From contig JAFTGA010000015.1 in the NCBI GenBank assembly GCA_017458145.1, forward strand, positions 1 through 64,000: 64,000 bases of DNA, given 5' to 3'. The DNA comes from Bacteroidales bacterium. GTDB taxonomy: Bacteria; Bacteroidota; Bacteroidia; Bacteroidales; UBA932. Under the pieces are notes generated by a model, which did not search any database, had not been told where the DNA came from, and saw only the letters and a list, made by a program, of their open reading frames with translations. This document shows positions 18,041 to 26,763 of this stretch, one piece after another. A program made the position numbers and the translations under genes. Each line of letters begins with the position of its first letter. Positions within the stretch are counted from its first letter, which is position 1.

Positions 18041-18886
18041 TCAGCTGCGTTTTTCCATCTCAACCACCTCCTTCTTCACGAAGACCATCTTGCCACCCTG
18101 CCTGCGGTAGTGGTATCGGACGCTGTCCACGAGTTCATCACCCCGGATGGTGTATTCGAAGAAGGTGCTGTCCGTAAGGGCGAAGGTGCCGTTCTGCTGT
18201 CGCCGGTATTTGAGCCGGGTTCCGCCGATCAGCGCGCCCCAGTATTGATTCTGGACGATGGCCTTTTCAGAAGCCTTGAAATCTGTCAGGTCGCTGATGT
18301 CCCAGAACGGGGCATCCTCCCGCTCCGTCCCGTCCGGTTCATAGACGGTGTAGGCCGTCATGCCGCGCGGTCCTTCCAGGGGGCAGGTGATCAGCAGCTC
18401 CTCGACCCCGTCGAAGTCCACGTCGGCAAAGGAAAAGGGCTCTTTGTCATACAGCATCCGTCCTTGTGGCTTGGGCTTGTAGTGCAGCCGGATGTCCGTC
18501 CCTTCGGTCGGAAAGTCGAACATCTGCGGATCGAACGAATAGGACATGACGGAGAAGGAGGTGTCCCCCTTTGTAAAGTGCAGTTCCGCCTGCTCGGTGC
18601 CGGGCTGCCAGTCGATGGTGACGGTATAGCCGTTGACAGGCTGGGAGTAACGGAAATGCACCAGCCCGTCATCATTCGCTTCGGGTTCCCGCTTTGCCGG
18701 AGCGATCATGGCATTCCGGTCCTCCTCCGGCGCCTCGTATTGCGACAGATCCAGGTATTCCGGGGAGTTGCGGAGCTCCTGCAGGACCTTGTCCATATGT
18801 TCAGACGTCCGCTGCTCCCCGGTCTTGCAGCCGGGCAGGAGCAGGATCACAGCCGCCAATACCAGGTATCGTTTCATCTTCTTCAT
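18041..18886 (-). CDS. Lipoprotein of unknown function with FG-GAP/VCBS-like segment
   Basis: 281-residue protein with a lipoprotein signal (VILLLPGCKTG, Cys20). The central segment FSFADVDFDGVEELLIT resembles the Asp-rich calcium-type loop of FG-GAP/VCBS repeats, and the flanks are beta-rich and unfamiliar. It is the last gene of the MreB-containing operon, 3 bp after the leucine-rich-repeat lipoprotein, and is followed by a hairpin. I do not recognise a function. An extracytoplasmic location is predicted. Confidence 0.8.
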   Translation of the reverse strand: MKKMKRYLVLAAVILLLPGCKTGEQRTSEHMDKVLQELRNSPEYLDLSQYEAPEEDRNAMIAPAKREPEANDDGLVHFRYSQPVNGYTVTIDWQPGTEQAELHFTKGDTSFSVMSYSFDPQMFDFPTEGTDIRLHYKPKPQGRMLYDKEPFSFADVDFDGVEELLITCPLEGPRGMTAYTVYEPDGTEREDAPFWDISDLTDFKASEKAIVQNQYWGALIGGTRLKYRRQQNGTFALTDSTFFEYTIRGDELVDSVRYHYRRQGGKMVFVKKEVVEMEKRS

Positions 18887-18889
18887 ACG

Positions 18890-20026
18890 CTACAGCTCCC
18901 GGATGTTCCTGAACAGATTCCAGCCTTCGGCTTCCCGGTATTTGGTGGCACAGCCTTTCGGCACATAGAGGATGCACCGGGTCTTGTCCACGCCGTAGAA
19001 GTCCCACATCGGATCTTCTTCTCCATCCACCATGGCTTCCGAGATGCTCGGGAGCTCCTGGGCCCGGACGGTGATGGATTCCAGCCGGGTGCAATTGCAG
19101 AAAGTCATTCCCTCCAGGGAAGACAGGGAGGCAGGCAGATCGACGCGCTTCAATTTCGGGCAGTCGTCAAAAGTACGCCATTGCAGGGAAGTGACAGCGC
19201 CCCGGATGGTCACCGAGGTCAGGGCCTGGCTCCAGAGGAAGGCGCCAACACCGATTTCGTTCACGCTGGCCGGAACTGTGATCTCCGTGAGGTACTTGTT
19301 GCACTGGAAGGCCCGCTCGTCGATGACGCGGACGGACGATGGGATGGAGAAATGCGGGGCCTTCCTGTCGCGGGGATAGTAGTAGAGGGTGTCCCGCGCC
19401 GCGGAATAGCTGATGTCCCAGGACGGATCGTACCAGTAAGGGCTTCCCGGCGCAATCCCGGTGATCCGGGAAACGGAATCCTCGTATGCCTCCTGCAGGG
19501 CTTTCTCCGCCGTCTGCTTGAGCGCTTCCCCTTCCGGGGAAAGGGCTCCCCGCAGGGCGGCCAGCGCATGCCGGTACCGCTCCTGCACAAGGTACATCCG
19601 GGCCAGCGTCTCGCGGGCCTCCTGCGCTTCGTCCGCATTCCCGTGCTCCTCGATCCAGCGGTACTCGTCCTCGGATTCCGCGATGCGTCCGAGTTTGTCG
19701 GAGTAATTCGCCTTGGCGAAGTGGAAGCGCATCGCCAGCGCGCCCGTGTCGCCGGGCGGCAGCAGGGTCAGTGCCGTCAGGGCGTCCTGCAGTGCCTTCT
19801 CCCACTGCTCTCCGGCGGCGTAGAGGGTCAGCCGCTCCGCAAATGCCTCCGGGCTGGGCTCCCGGGCGACCCGCGCCTCCGCCAGTGCCAGCAGCGAATC
19901 CAGCTGCTCCTGGGTGGTGATGATCCGGCTGTCCGGTTCCTCCTCCGGCGCCGGACCGGCGGTCCTGTGAGTGCCGCAGGCATAAAGCGCCGGCAACAAC
20001 AAAAAGTACAATAGAAAACGTCTCAT
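18890..20026 (-). CDS. Lipoprotein with TPR-like helices and BspA-type leucine-rich repeats
   Basis: 378 residues. The start MRRFLLYFLLLPALYAC gives lipoprotein Cys17; an in-frame ATG at 20044 would add six residues that overlap the upstream gene. Residues about 40-190 are helical with TPR-like spacing (EKALQDALTALTLLP). Residues about 210-330 carry LRR_5/BspA repeats such as SIPSSVRVIDERAFQCN and ITVPASVNEIGVGAF. Proteins of this kind are usually surface-exposed binding proteins. It follows the membrane protein stop by one base. Confidence 0.85.
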   Translation of the reverse strand: MRRFLLYFLLLPALYACGTHRTAGPAPEEEPDSRIITTQEQLDSLLALAEARVAREPSPEAFAERLTLYAAGEQWEKALQDALTALTLLPPGDTGALAMRFHFAKANYSDKLGRIAESEDEYRWIEEHGNADEAQEARETLARMYLVQERYRHALAALRGALSPEGEALKQTAEKALQEAYEDSVSRITGIAPGSPYWYDPSWDISYSAARDTLYYYPRDRKAPHFSIPSSVRVIDERAFQCNKYLTEITVPASVNEIGVGAFLWSQALTSVTIRGAVTSLQWRTFDDCPKLKRVDLPASLSSLEGMTFCNCTRLESITVRAQELPSISEAMVDGEEDPMWDFYGVDKTRCILYVPKGCATKYREAEGWNLFRNIREL

Positions 20027-20027
20027 A

Positions 20028-20825
20028 TCAAATACTATATACATCTTTCCAGGTCATTTCTTTCTTGCTGTATTTGCCAATAATCCGGCAGATTACAATA
20101 ATCAGATATGCCGTTATCGGCAGAACGGCCCATTGCGTGAGGCGCCAGGCCAGGGTATTCCCGCGCATTGCGGGCAGGCTGATGGCTATGTGGATGAACA
20201 GGATCGCGGCGGAGATCCAGCAGATGATCCGGAACCATTTCCTGCTCCCCAGCCATTGTCCGGCTTTGGAGAACGAAAACTCCGCTGCAAAATAGATAAC
20301 CAGGATGGTCACGAATGGCAGGACACCCAGGGTAACAGAAGCTAGGAATGCTCCAAGGTCATCCACTGGAGCCGGCATCTCAACAATTCCCAATCGCCCA
20401 CTGACCAAATTCAGCGAGCAGAATACCAATGTCGATAACAGAAGTGCAATACCGGATTTGATACCCTCCGGATCCCGTCTCTCATACAGATAATCCCAGG
20501 GAAGGATGAAACCGAGCAGGATGAGTCCCCACCATTGGTAGAAGATGTTGATCCCGCTGTTGGTGATAGCATAGGAACCGTAGTAGTAAGATATGCACAT
20601 CAATACTCCGGCAATGCGGAGAATCCAGCTTTTGGGTTTGCCGACCTTCCAACGGATCAGCATTCCCAACCAGAGACACATAACGGGAGTGACCAGTCCA
20701 TTCAGCAATCGAATACCGCGGACGGGAACCATCCCGTCAGGCGAAAAGAAATGTACCAATATGGCCAGTACACATGCACCTCCGGCCAGCACATAGGAGG
20801 TGCTCTTGAATGTATTCTTGTCCAT
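20028..20825 (-). CDS. Multi-pass membrane protein of unknown function
   Basis: 265 residues from MDKNTFKSTSYVL. There are about seven hydrophobic segments, including VLAGGACVLAILVHFF, WWGLILLGFILPWDYL, VTILVIYFAAEFSF and WAVLPITAYLIIVICRII. I see no transporter or enzyme motif. It lies between mreB and the LRR lipoprotein, and its start region nearly touches the mreB stop (20834), so it is part of the same operon. An in-frame upstream ATG at 20846 would overlap mreB by 13 bp. Confidence 0.8.
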   Translation of the reverse strand: MDKNTFKSTSYVLAGGACVLAILVHFFSPDGMVPVRGIRLLNGLVTPVMCLWLGMLIRWKVGKPKSWILRIAGVLMCISYYYGSYAITNSGINIFYQWWGLILLGFILPWDYLYERRDPEGIKSGIALLLSTLVFCSLNLVSGRLGIVEMPAPVDDLGAFLASVTLGVLPFVTILVIYFAAEFSFSKAGQWLGSRKWFRIICWISAAILFIHIAISLPAMRGNTLAWRLTQWAVLPITAYLIIVICRIIGKYSKKEMTWKDVYSI

Positions 20826-20833
20826 AAGCATCG

Positions 20834-21865
20834 CTACTGCACCCAAAAAGGTTGTTCCCCGTTCATCTTCAGCGCGAGGCAGGTGCCGCGGGCGACGGCC
20901 TTGAGCGGATCCTCCGCGACCTGGAAGCGGATGTGCACGCGGTCGGTGAAGCGCTGGGCCAGGCCGCGCAGCAGGGCACCTCCGCCGGCGAGCCAGATGC
21001 CGTTGCGGACGATGTTGGAGTAAAGCTCCGGCGGCGTGCGCTGCAGCACCTTGATGATCTCTCCCTCGATCTTGGAGATGGTCTTGTCCAGGCAGGCGGA
21101 GATCTCCCGGTAGGAGATGGATGCCGTCACGGGATGCGCCGTGGCCACGTTTTTCCCTTCGACGAGATAGTCCTGCGGCACTTCCTCCTCCGGCAGTTCC
21201 GGCAGGACGGCGCCGATGGCGAACTTGATCTGCTCGGCCGTGGTCCGGCCGATGCTGATGTTGTGCTGCTGCGCCAGGAAGTCGATGATGTCCGTGGTCA
21301 GCTCGTTGCCGGCCACGTGGATGCTCGCCGACTCGACGATGCCGCCCAGCGAGATAACGGCGATCTCGGTCGTGCCGCCGCCGATGTCCACGATCATGTT
21401 GCCCATCGGGGCGGTGACATCCAGCCCGATGCCCAGGGCCGAGGCCATCGGTTCATAGATCATGTCGAGGTCGTGCGCCCCGGCGTGCGAGGCGGAGTCC
21501 CGGATGGAACGCATATCCACCTGGGTGGCGCCGCCCGGCACGCCGATGACGATGCGCAGGCGCTTGGTGAAGAGCATCCGGCGGTCTCCGGTCGCCTTCT
21601 TGATGAAGCCGGTGAGCATCTTCTCGGCGGCATCGTAGTCCGCGATGACGCCGTTCATCAGCGGGCGGATGGTGTTGATGCGCGGGTTGGTGTGCTCCTC
21701 CATCAGCTGCGCCTCCTTCCCGATGGCGACGAGCTTGCCGGTCTTGGTCTCGACCGCGATGATGCTGGGCTCGTCAAGGACGACCTGGTCGTCCTTGAGG
21801 ATCACGGTGTTGGCCGTGCCCAAATCAATGGCCAACTCTTGGGAGAAAAATGACATAGGCTTCAA
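20834..21865 (-). CDS. mreB: MreB-like actin-family protein (orphan copy)
   Basis: Cytoskeletal ATPase of the MreB family, 343 residues. It shows phosphate-1 IDLGTANTVI, the RPLMNGVIADY segment, YEPMASALGIGL, phosphate-2 DIGGGTTEIAVISLGGIV and the adenosine motif WLAGGGALLRGL. Unlike the housekeeping gene, it is not followed by mreC, mreD, a class B PBP or rodA. It sits instead among small membrane proteins and lipoproteins. The start overlaps the preceding YbjN-like gene as ATGA. It could be the only MreB or a paralog with a special partner set; the rest of the genome is needed to tell. Confidence 0.92.
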   Translation of the reverse strand: MKPMSFFSQELAIDLGTANTVILKDDQVVLDEPSIIAVETKTGKLVAIGKEAQLMEEHTNPRINTIRPLMNGVIADYDAAEKMLTGFIKKATGDRRMLFTKRLRIVIGVPGGATQVDMRSIRDSASHAGAHDLDMIYEPMASALGIGLDVTAPMGNMIVDIGGGTTEIAVISLGGIVESASIHVAGNELTTDIIDFLAQQHNISIGRTTAEQIKFAIGAVLPELPEEEVPQDYLVEGKNVATAHPVTASISYREISACLDKTISKIEGEIIKVLQRTPPELYSNIVRNGIWLAGGGALLRGLAQRFTDRVHIRFQVAEDPLKAVARGTCLALKMNGEQPFWVQ

Positions 21866-22350
21866 GAGAGTTTCTGCCCCTGCAGCCAGGGGCTGTCCTG
21901 TGACGGATCACAAAGCTGCTCCGTGACGGCCTCGAGGTCATGCTGCCCGTCTTCGCGGAGAAGCACCTCGCAGGCCTGCCCGAGCTGGTCGGCGGCCTTC
22001 TCCAGGCAGGCCAGACACCGCTGAAGCCCGGCCTGGAAATCGGCGAAGGACGCCGGCTCGGCGCAGAGGGTGAAGGTCACCGATTCGCCGTTGGCCCAAA
22101 CGCGTACCGGCGAATCCAGGGCATTGACGCGGTTCATCGCGCAGGCCAGGATCCACGGGTTCTCCTGGAACTCATAGGTCTGAGTCGGGACCAGTTTCCG
22201 GAAATGGACTTCCGGAAGCCGCTCCGTAAATACTTCATATTCTTCGCCTTCGCTGTAGATGCCGTAAATGTTCAGGTCCTTGACATAAGGGCGCAGGCCC
22301 TTCTGCTGCAGGGCGATGCCGATGTCGTGGGCGGAGAGGTTTTCGCTCAT
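21862..22350 (-). CDS. YbjN / type III secretion chaperone-like protein
   Basis: 162 residues from MSENLSAHDIGIALQQKGL. The pattern of an alpha/beta fold with NPWILACAMNRVNA, VRVWANGESVTFTLC and a helical tail (LQRCLACLEKAADQLGQ) is what I associate with YbjN/T3SS-chaperone-like proteins. The stop overlaps the MreB start (ATGA). Co-translation with MreB suggests it may be a partner or regulator of the filament, which is inference. Confidence 0.75.
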   Translation of the reverse strand: MSENLSAHDIGIALQQKGLRPYVKDLNIYGIYSEGEEYEVFTERLPEVHFRKLVPTQTYEFQENPWILACAMNRVNALDSPVRVWANGESVTFTLCAEPASFADFQAGLQRCLACLEKAADQLGQACEVLLREDGQHDLEAVTEQLCDPSQDSPWLQGQKLS

Positions 22351-22363
22351 AATAATCTGTACT

Positions 22364-22609
22364 CTATTTTGCCGGGAAGAAGATCTGCCAGACAGCAGCC
22401 ATGAAATCACTGTCCTGCCAGTCGGCGGTATGGTCTTCTCCCGTGAAGATGTTTATCGGGATTGAGATCAAAAGCCAGAAGAGTCTGACCGGGATGACTA
22501 AGGCGCAGGCACAGATGGCCAGCACGAACTTGATCACGTACCAGGCGAGAATCAGCGGCAGGGCGAAAACGGCCAGGCAACCGTCGTTGTTGCTTCCATA
22601 GTATCCCAT
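22364..22609 (-). CDS. Small two-helix membrane protein
   Basis: 81 residues. Hydrophobic segments run from about residue 11 to 50 (AVFALPLILAWYVIKFVLAI and VIPVRLFWLLISIPINIF), followed by a charged tail EDHTADWQDSDF. It sits 13 bp before the YbjN-like gene in the same direction. There is no recognisable family. Confidence 0.65.
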   Translation of the reverse strand: MGYYGSNNDGCLAVFALPLILAWYVIKFVLAICACALVIPVRLFWLLISIPINIFTGEDHTADWQDSDFMAAVWQIFFPAK

Positions 22610-22613
22610 TGCT

Positions 22614-22709
22614 TTACTTATTTTTACGATGATTCTCCAGAGCGATAATCAGAGCGTAAACGAGGCCTCCCAGAAGACCTCCGACGAATGTGACTAATAA
22701 TGCTTCCAT
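22614..22709 (-). CDS. 31-residue predicted membrane microprotein
   Basis: Short open frame, MEALLVTFVGG followed by LLGGLVYALIIALE and a basic tail HRKNK. It has one glycine-zipper-like transmembrane helix. It starts at ATG 22709 and stops 4 bp before the next gene of the operon, with the same direction and tight spacing. Position and hydrophobicity support translation, but proof would need ribosome profiling or proteomics. Confidence 0.5.
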   Translation of the reverse strand: MEALLVTFVGGLLGGLVYALIIALENHRKNK

Positions 22710-22759
22710 ATTCTTTCGTGTTTTGTTATACTGTTTCTACCTTGTTAGTGTCAGAAATC

Positions 22760-22791
22760 AGAAAAGATAACCCGGTCAGGCTATCTTTTCT
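22760..22791 (-). terminator. Terminator-like hairpin after the MORN-repeat gene
   Basis: Ten-bp perfect arms AGAAAAGATA / TATCTTTTCT around a 12-nt GC-rich loop, 30 bp after the stop at 22822. T residues within and after the second arm fit rho-independent termination on the minus strand. Confidence 0.6.
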
Positions 22792-22821
22792 TTCTCTTTT
22801 TTGAAAATAATGGTAAGAGCT

Positions 22822-24576
22822 TTACTCAATCTCTTCCAGACTCCATTCCGCTGAGCATTCCTGTCCGTTGATGACGCACGTCAGCCGGATATGATCATAC
22901 CTGCCGGAAATGTCCGATGCCAGGATGGTCTTCCAGGTAATATCCTGTGGCAGAGCGTTGAACGATGAGCACTGGACCTCCGAGGCGCCGGTCTCAACAA
23001 AGTTCTTGACATCATCATAGACCTGGTCAGCCTTCTGCTTCTCCTGCTGATAAACCTGATACTCGACGGTCCCGTCCCGCTGTGTCGATTGGGAGAAACC
23101 CGTAGAATTCGAGTTGACATATCCTCTCGTCGATGCAGAAGCGGCACTTCGTGTTGAGGATGCTGCCCCGGCAGCGCCGACAGCCCCTGCACGGCTCCCG
23201 GCATTATTCCCGGTAAGGGCAGCGCCGATTGCGGAAGCAACCGTATTGCTGCCTGACACGGCATTTGCTGTGCCATAGAAGCTTGTCCCCGTAAAACTAC
23301 CTGACGAAGCAGTTGTCTCTTGCGTTGCTGCCCGTCGGGCTGTATTCCTGGCGGAAGAATAGGCATCCCGGGCCGTCTTGGTGCCGGAGGCCTGATACAA
23401 CTGTACGGCACTCTCTTCCGTGATGACCATATTGTTCGAGGGCTTCTCCTTGTTGATGAATTCAACGCGGATGTCACTGATGCTGCACGGAAGACTCCTT
23501 TCCGTATTGTTCAGGATCATCAAAGAGAATTGCATCGTGTGATATGTCTTTACCTTGCGTTTGGTGTCGGCGGCAATCTGCTTTTTCTTCTCTAAAAATA
23601 CTTTTACGTCTTTCTCGACTTCGTAGTCGTTGGAGAAGACTTTTGCCGACACGCCGAACACGCCGTCTGACGGGACGAGTTCTTTGTAGCTGCTCCGCTG
23701 CACGTCGAGCCCGTCCCGAATGACGCAGGTCCCGGCTAAAATACCGTTGTGGTAATTCTCCTCGGCGCGCAGTGCCCCCTTCTGGGCGTAGTACCTGCCC
23801 TCTCCGTCCAGTACCCCGTTCACGTAGTTTTGCGTGGAGGCTACGACTCCGCCCGGAAAGTAAGCCACGGCCGGGCCATTCAGTTTGTTCTCTTTGAATG
23901 AGTATTTGGAGACAAGCTCATGGTTCTCGTCATAATTGTACACCAGGCCGGAGAACAATTCCCCATGCATTTCGCCATCGTAAGAGATGAGCCCTTCTTC
24001 CGTATAGGTGACAAACTTGCCATCCTGTTCATCATCCTTGAATTCCACTATCCCTTGAGGTTTGCCATCTTCGTAGAAAAACTGGAAGAGCCCGTTCCGT
24101 TTGTCGTTTCGCAGAACACCGGATTCTTTCAGCTGGCCGTTTTCGTAATAGAAGTTCACTTCACCGTTGCCGACACCGTTCACCACATAAGTGGATCTCT
24201 GCAACTTCCCGTTTTCATAATAATTCTCCAGCAGTCCGTTGTACTGCCCGTTCTGCATCGTCCCTGTCTGCCTAATCTTGCCGTTCTCGTAGTAGTGCGT
24301 CAACTCGCCGACGTAAACGGACTTGTTCGCATCAATCGGATCGATCGTCTCGAACTGCCCTTCGGACACCAATTGTTTCGTCAGCCAATTGAAGCAACGG
24401 AAACGCTTGGGATAGACCGGATTCTCCGGTGTCATCGTAATGATGCCGTAAGTTGCGAAGGAACTGATCTCGACCCCGTTCCAGTTTTTGTCATAGTAGA
24501 GCGTGTCAACCTGTGATTGTGCGAAAGCGGTGCCTGTGACCACCAAAAGCGCTAAAACCAATAGTGTCTTTCTCAT
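22822..24576 (-). CDS. Secreted MORN/YwqK-type repeat protein
   Basis: 584 residues with a signal peptide (MRKTLLVLALLVVTGTAFAQ). Residues about 85-270 hold at least seven MORN-like/YwqK repeats of the form YYENGxLxxxGxxxNGxxNG. Residues about 400-490 form a low-complexity Ala/Ser/Gly/Thr segment, and the C-terminus is a compact domain with two Cys. Such beta-hairpin arrays are common in secreted Bacteroidetes proteins; the YwqK annotation as antitoxin is not a reliable guide to function. It is divergent from the unknown gene at 24781. The divergent intergenic region 24577-24780 contains no clear consensus promoter. Confidence 0.85.
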   Translation of the reverse strand: MRKTLLVLALLVVTGTAFAQSQVDTLYYDKNWNGVEISSFATYGIITMTPENPVYPKRFRCFNWLTKQLVSEGQFETIDPIDANKSVYVGELTHYYENGKIRQTGTMQNGQYNGLLENYYENGKLQRSTYVVNGVGNGEVNFYYENGQLKESGVLRNDKRNGLFQFFYEDGKPQGIVEFKDDEQDGKFVTYTEEGLISYDGEMHGELFSGLVYNYDENHELVSKYSFKENKLNGPAVAYFPGGVVASTQNYVNGVLDGEGRYYAQKGALRAEENYHNGILAGTCVIRDGLDVQRSSYKELVPSDGVFGVSAKVFSNDYEVEKDVKVFLEKKKQIAADTKRKVKTYHTMQFSLMILNNTERSLPCSISDIRVEFINKEKPSNNMVITEESAVQLYQASGTKTARDAYSSARNTARRAATQETTASSGSFTGTSFYGTANAVSGSNTVASAIGAALTGNNAGSRAGAVGAAGAASSTRSAASASTRGYVNSNSTGFSQSTQRDGTVEYQVYQQEKQKADQVYDDVKNFVETGASEVQCSSFNALPQDITWKTILASDISGRYDHIRLTCVINGQECSAEWSLEEIE

Positions 24577-24780
24577 TTTATTATCAGTTTGTTATACATC
24601 TTTTTCCGTCTGGGACTCTTGCTCCCCGGCATTTTGTTTATGTCGGATTTTGCAAAACAAAACCACACAAATTTCGTTAGTTGTATTCGGACCAGAAAAA
24701 AAGAAAGGCGGGAATATTATCTATTCTTTCTCTGTTTATCCCGGTGTCGAAACAGACATAAACGAATCGAATAGCAGTTT

Positions 24781-25530
24781 ATGAAAATGACACTGACGAT
24801 AACGGAAATGCAAGCGGCGCTCGCTGCCCTGGACGACTATTTTGGGATTCAAGGGAATCTTCTTCCGGAGAAGTATCGGAATGCCCCGGCGGAAACAATG
24901 ACGATTAACTTTGATTGGGATGCCGATGCATTGCAGGTCGCATTCAATACCATCTGCGACCGGGAGCGGCATTCTCATCTATTTCGATCACTTTGCCTGC
25001 TTGTTGATTGTCTTTTGACGAGCCCTGCACTGAAGGAGGTATTAAGTTCAGATGAACTGTTCTCCCAGATGCGACAGCGGGAATATCTGCGTCTCTATCA
25101 GCTTGCCCGGAGCACTCGGGACGATGAGGTACTGACCCTTCGGAACAATAGCCGGAGCATCCGTCTCAACAACTACTCCAACTGGTTTGTACATGAACTG
25201 TTGGATCCTTTCCTGAAGGAGAAACTGGCTGGCCTGGAAGATCTGGAATCGGCTCTGAGGGAACTCGACACACCGAAACCGGCCCGGAAGGGACGCCGGC
25301 CGGATGATCCCCGTGTCGCCATCCTGTTGTGGGGCAGTTATGAGATGATTACGGATGCGATCGCCTTTTCCTCTCCGATGCCGAATAACTTGTGCAATTT
25401 CTTGATCACACTCCTCCAGCTTGCGCAAGTACTTCCGACCTCCCCGGTCATCGATGCTTTCTGGATCCGGGCGCAACTTCGCTACGTCCGCTCGCGTCCG
25501 GTCAAGCCCCGTTTTCCTATCAAGGACTAA
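24781..25530 (+). CDS. Cytoplasmic protein of unknown function
   Basis: 249 residues starting MKMTLTITEMQAAL, mostly helical, with no signal peptide or membrane segment. It is the only plus-strand gene between 17500 and 51900. The last bases of its stop codon overlap those of the convergent CHAT gene (25527-25530). I do not recognise a domain. The Arg/Lys-rich patch PKPARKGRRPDDPR near residue 165 could contact nucleic acid or membrane, but that is a guess. Confidence 0.7.
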   Translation: MKMTLTITEMQAALAALDDYFGIQGNLLPEKYRNAPAETMTINFDWDADALQVAFNTICDRERHSHLFRSLCLLVDCLLTSPALKEVLSSDELFSQMRQREYLRLYQLARSTRDDEVLTLRNNSRSIRLNNYSNWFVHELLDPFLKEKLAGLEDLESALRELDTPKPARKGRRPDDPRVAILLWGSYEMITDAIAFSSPMPNNLCNFLITLLQLAQVLPTSPVIDAFWIRAQLRYVRSRPVKPRFPIKD

Positions 25531-26762
25531 TCAAGCAAGATGAACGGTGCCCAATAAACCGGATCGCTGAAATCTTTGCTCCGGATCAGGTCCTGGCGGG
25601 CCTGGGCGAAGGCTTCATACTTGCTTTTCCCTTTGTAGAGGTGTGTGTAGAACTGCTGCATAAAGAATGAAGTTGCTTGGTCGTTTACGCTCCAAAGGGT
25701 GAGCAGAAGGGTCTTGGCTCCGGCCTTTTTGAAGGCGCTCTGCAGGCCGATTACGCCGTTCTGGGAGACACGCCCCAGGGCCGTGTTGCAGGCGCCGACA
25801 ACGACCAGCTCGCAGCAGTGCATATCCAGCTTGGCAATCTCCTCCGCATAGAGGAGTCCGTCATTCATCTTGTAGGGCATTGTTTCGCCCTGAAGGGTAT
25901 GCGCAGCACCGGAAAAAAGCAGTCCGCAGCTCTTATATACGATTTCTTCCTCTGTCAGCCCGATGGTCTGATTGCGCGGGGGAATACGGGTTTGGAACGA
26001 ATGTGTCGAGAGGTGTATGGCATAAGGGTGATCCCGTCTCGTATCCTGTTTGAAGCGTTCTTCCAAGGCCTCGGGTCCCGTATTGACAACAGAAGCGGCT
26101 CGTTGCAGGTGATAGATGAATTTGATCTCGCCCCGACTGTTGGTCAGGGTGGAGAACCCGGCCCGGGTGCCATCTTCAGCCGTTCCGAAATCAGCATCAG
26201 CCACGCTCCATCCTTTGATGTCCTTGAAGAGTTCGTGCCTGGGGCCTTCGTGAAGGAACCAGCATTGCTCGTTCATCAGGGTCGGATCGGCCCAATAGTT
26301 CATCCCGCCATAGAGAACGACAGGCATATACCGGGGTGTGAGCGGTTCGTCATTGACCGGTTTGGAAATGTCTGATAATCTGTAAAATGTGTAGCGCTCA
26401 AAACAGCGATGCCCCAGGTCGTCCGTAAGCGCCGCCAGGTTGATGAAGTGCAACTGTCCGGCAGGGGAGAAGTAGATCTTGTCGCCCTTTCTCAGATACT
26501 GGGCCAGGGGAGCCAGAATGAGCCGGTAAGCCTGCCGGGAATTCCGGTCATCATACAGGGACGCGCGTTTGGAAAGCTCATCGATATCGGGACCATTCCC
26601 CAGTCGGACCTGCGTCCGGGATGTTTCCCCGCCGCGCTGGATGAAAGCCGTGTAACAGCCATCGGAATACTTGAACTCAATGGCGACTTCATTCTTCCGA
26701 AACTGGGCCAGCGCCAGGGTCGGAAGGAGCAGGAGAACCGTTATGAGCCCAAGACGCTTCAT
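25527..26762 (-). CDS. Exported CHAT-domain cysteine protease
   Basis: 411 residues from MKRLGLITVLLLLPTLALAQ, a clear signal peptide. An in-frame ATG at 26801 would start inside the previous gene. The C-terminal CHAT (caspase-HetF-associated) domain shows His254 in AIHLSTHSF and Cys325 in VVVGACNTALG, the expected catalytic dyad, followed by LLLTLWSVND and the terminal YWAPFILLD that is typical of the family. The N-terminal half has no TPRs. It begins one base after the membrane protein stop and is the last gene of the caspase-sigma-CHAT operon. Confidence 0.9.
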   Translation of the reverse strand: MKRLGLITVLLLLPTLALAQFRKNEVAIEFKYSDGCYTAFIQRGGETSRTQVRLGNGPDIDELSKRASLYDDRNSRQAYRLILAPLAQYLRKGDKIYFSPAGQLHFINLAALTDDLGHRCFERYTFYRLSDISKPVNDEPLTPRYMPVVLYGGMNYWADPTLMNEQCWFLHEGPRHELFKDIKGWSVADADFGTAEDGTRAGFSTLTNSRGEIKFIYHLQRAASVVNTGPEALEERFKQDTRRDHPYAIHLSTHSFQTRIPPRNQTIGLTEEEIVYKSCGLLFSGAAHTLQGETMPYKMNDGLLYAEEIAKLDMHCCELVVVGACNTALGRVSQNGVIGLQSAFKKAGAKTLLLTLWSVNDQATSFFMQQFYTHLYKGKSKYEAFAQARQDLIRSKDFSDPVYWAPFILLD

Positions 26763-26763
26763 A

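Noticed and set aside
22745..22780. TATCTTTT as a promoter for the MreB operon
   Set aside because: It misses the final G of the consensus and is part of the terminator-like stem of the gene upstream.
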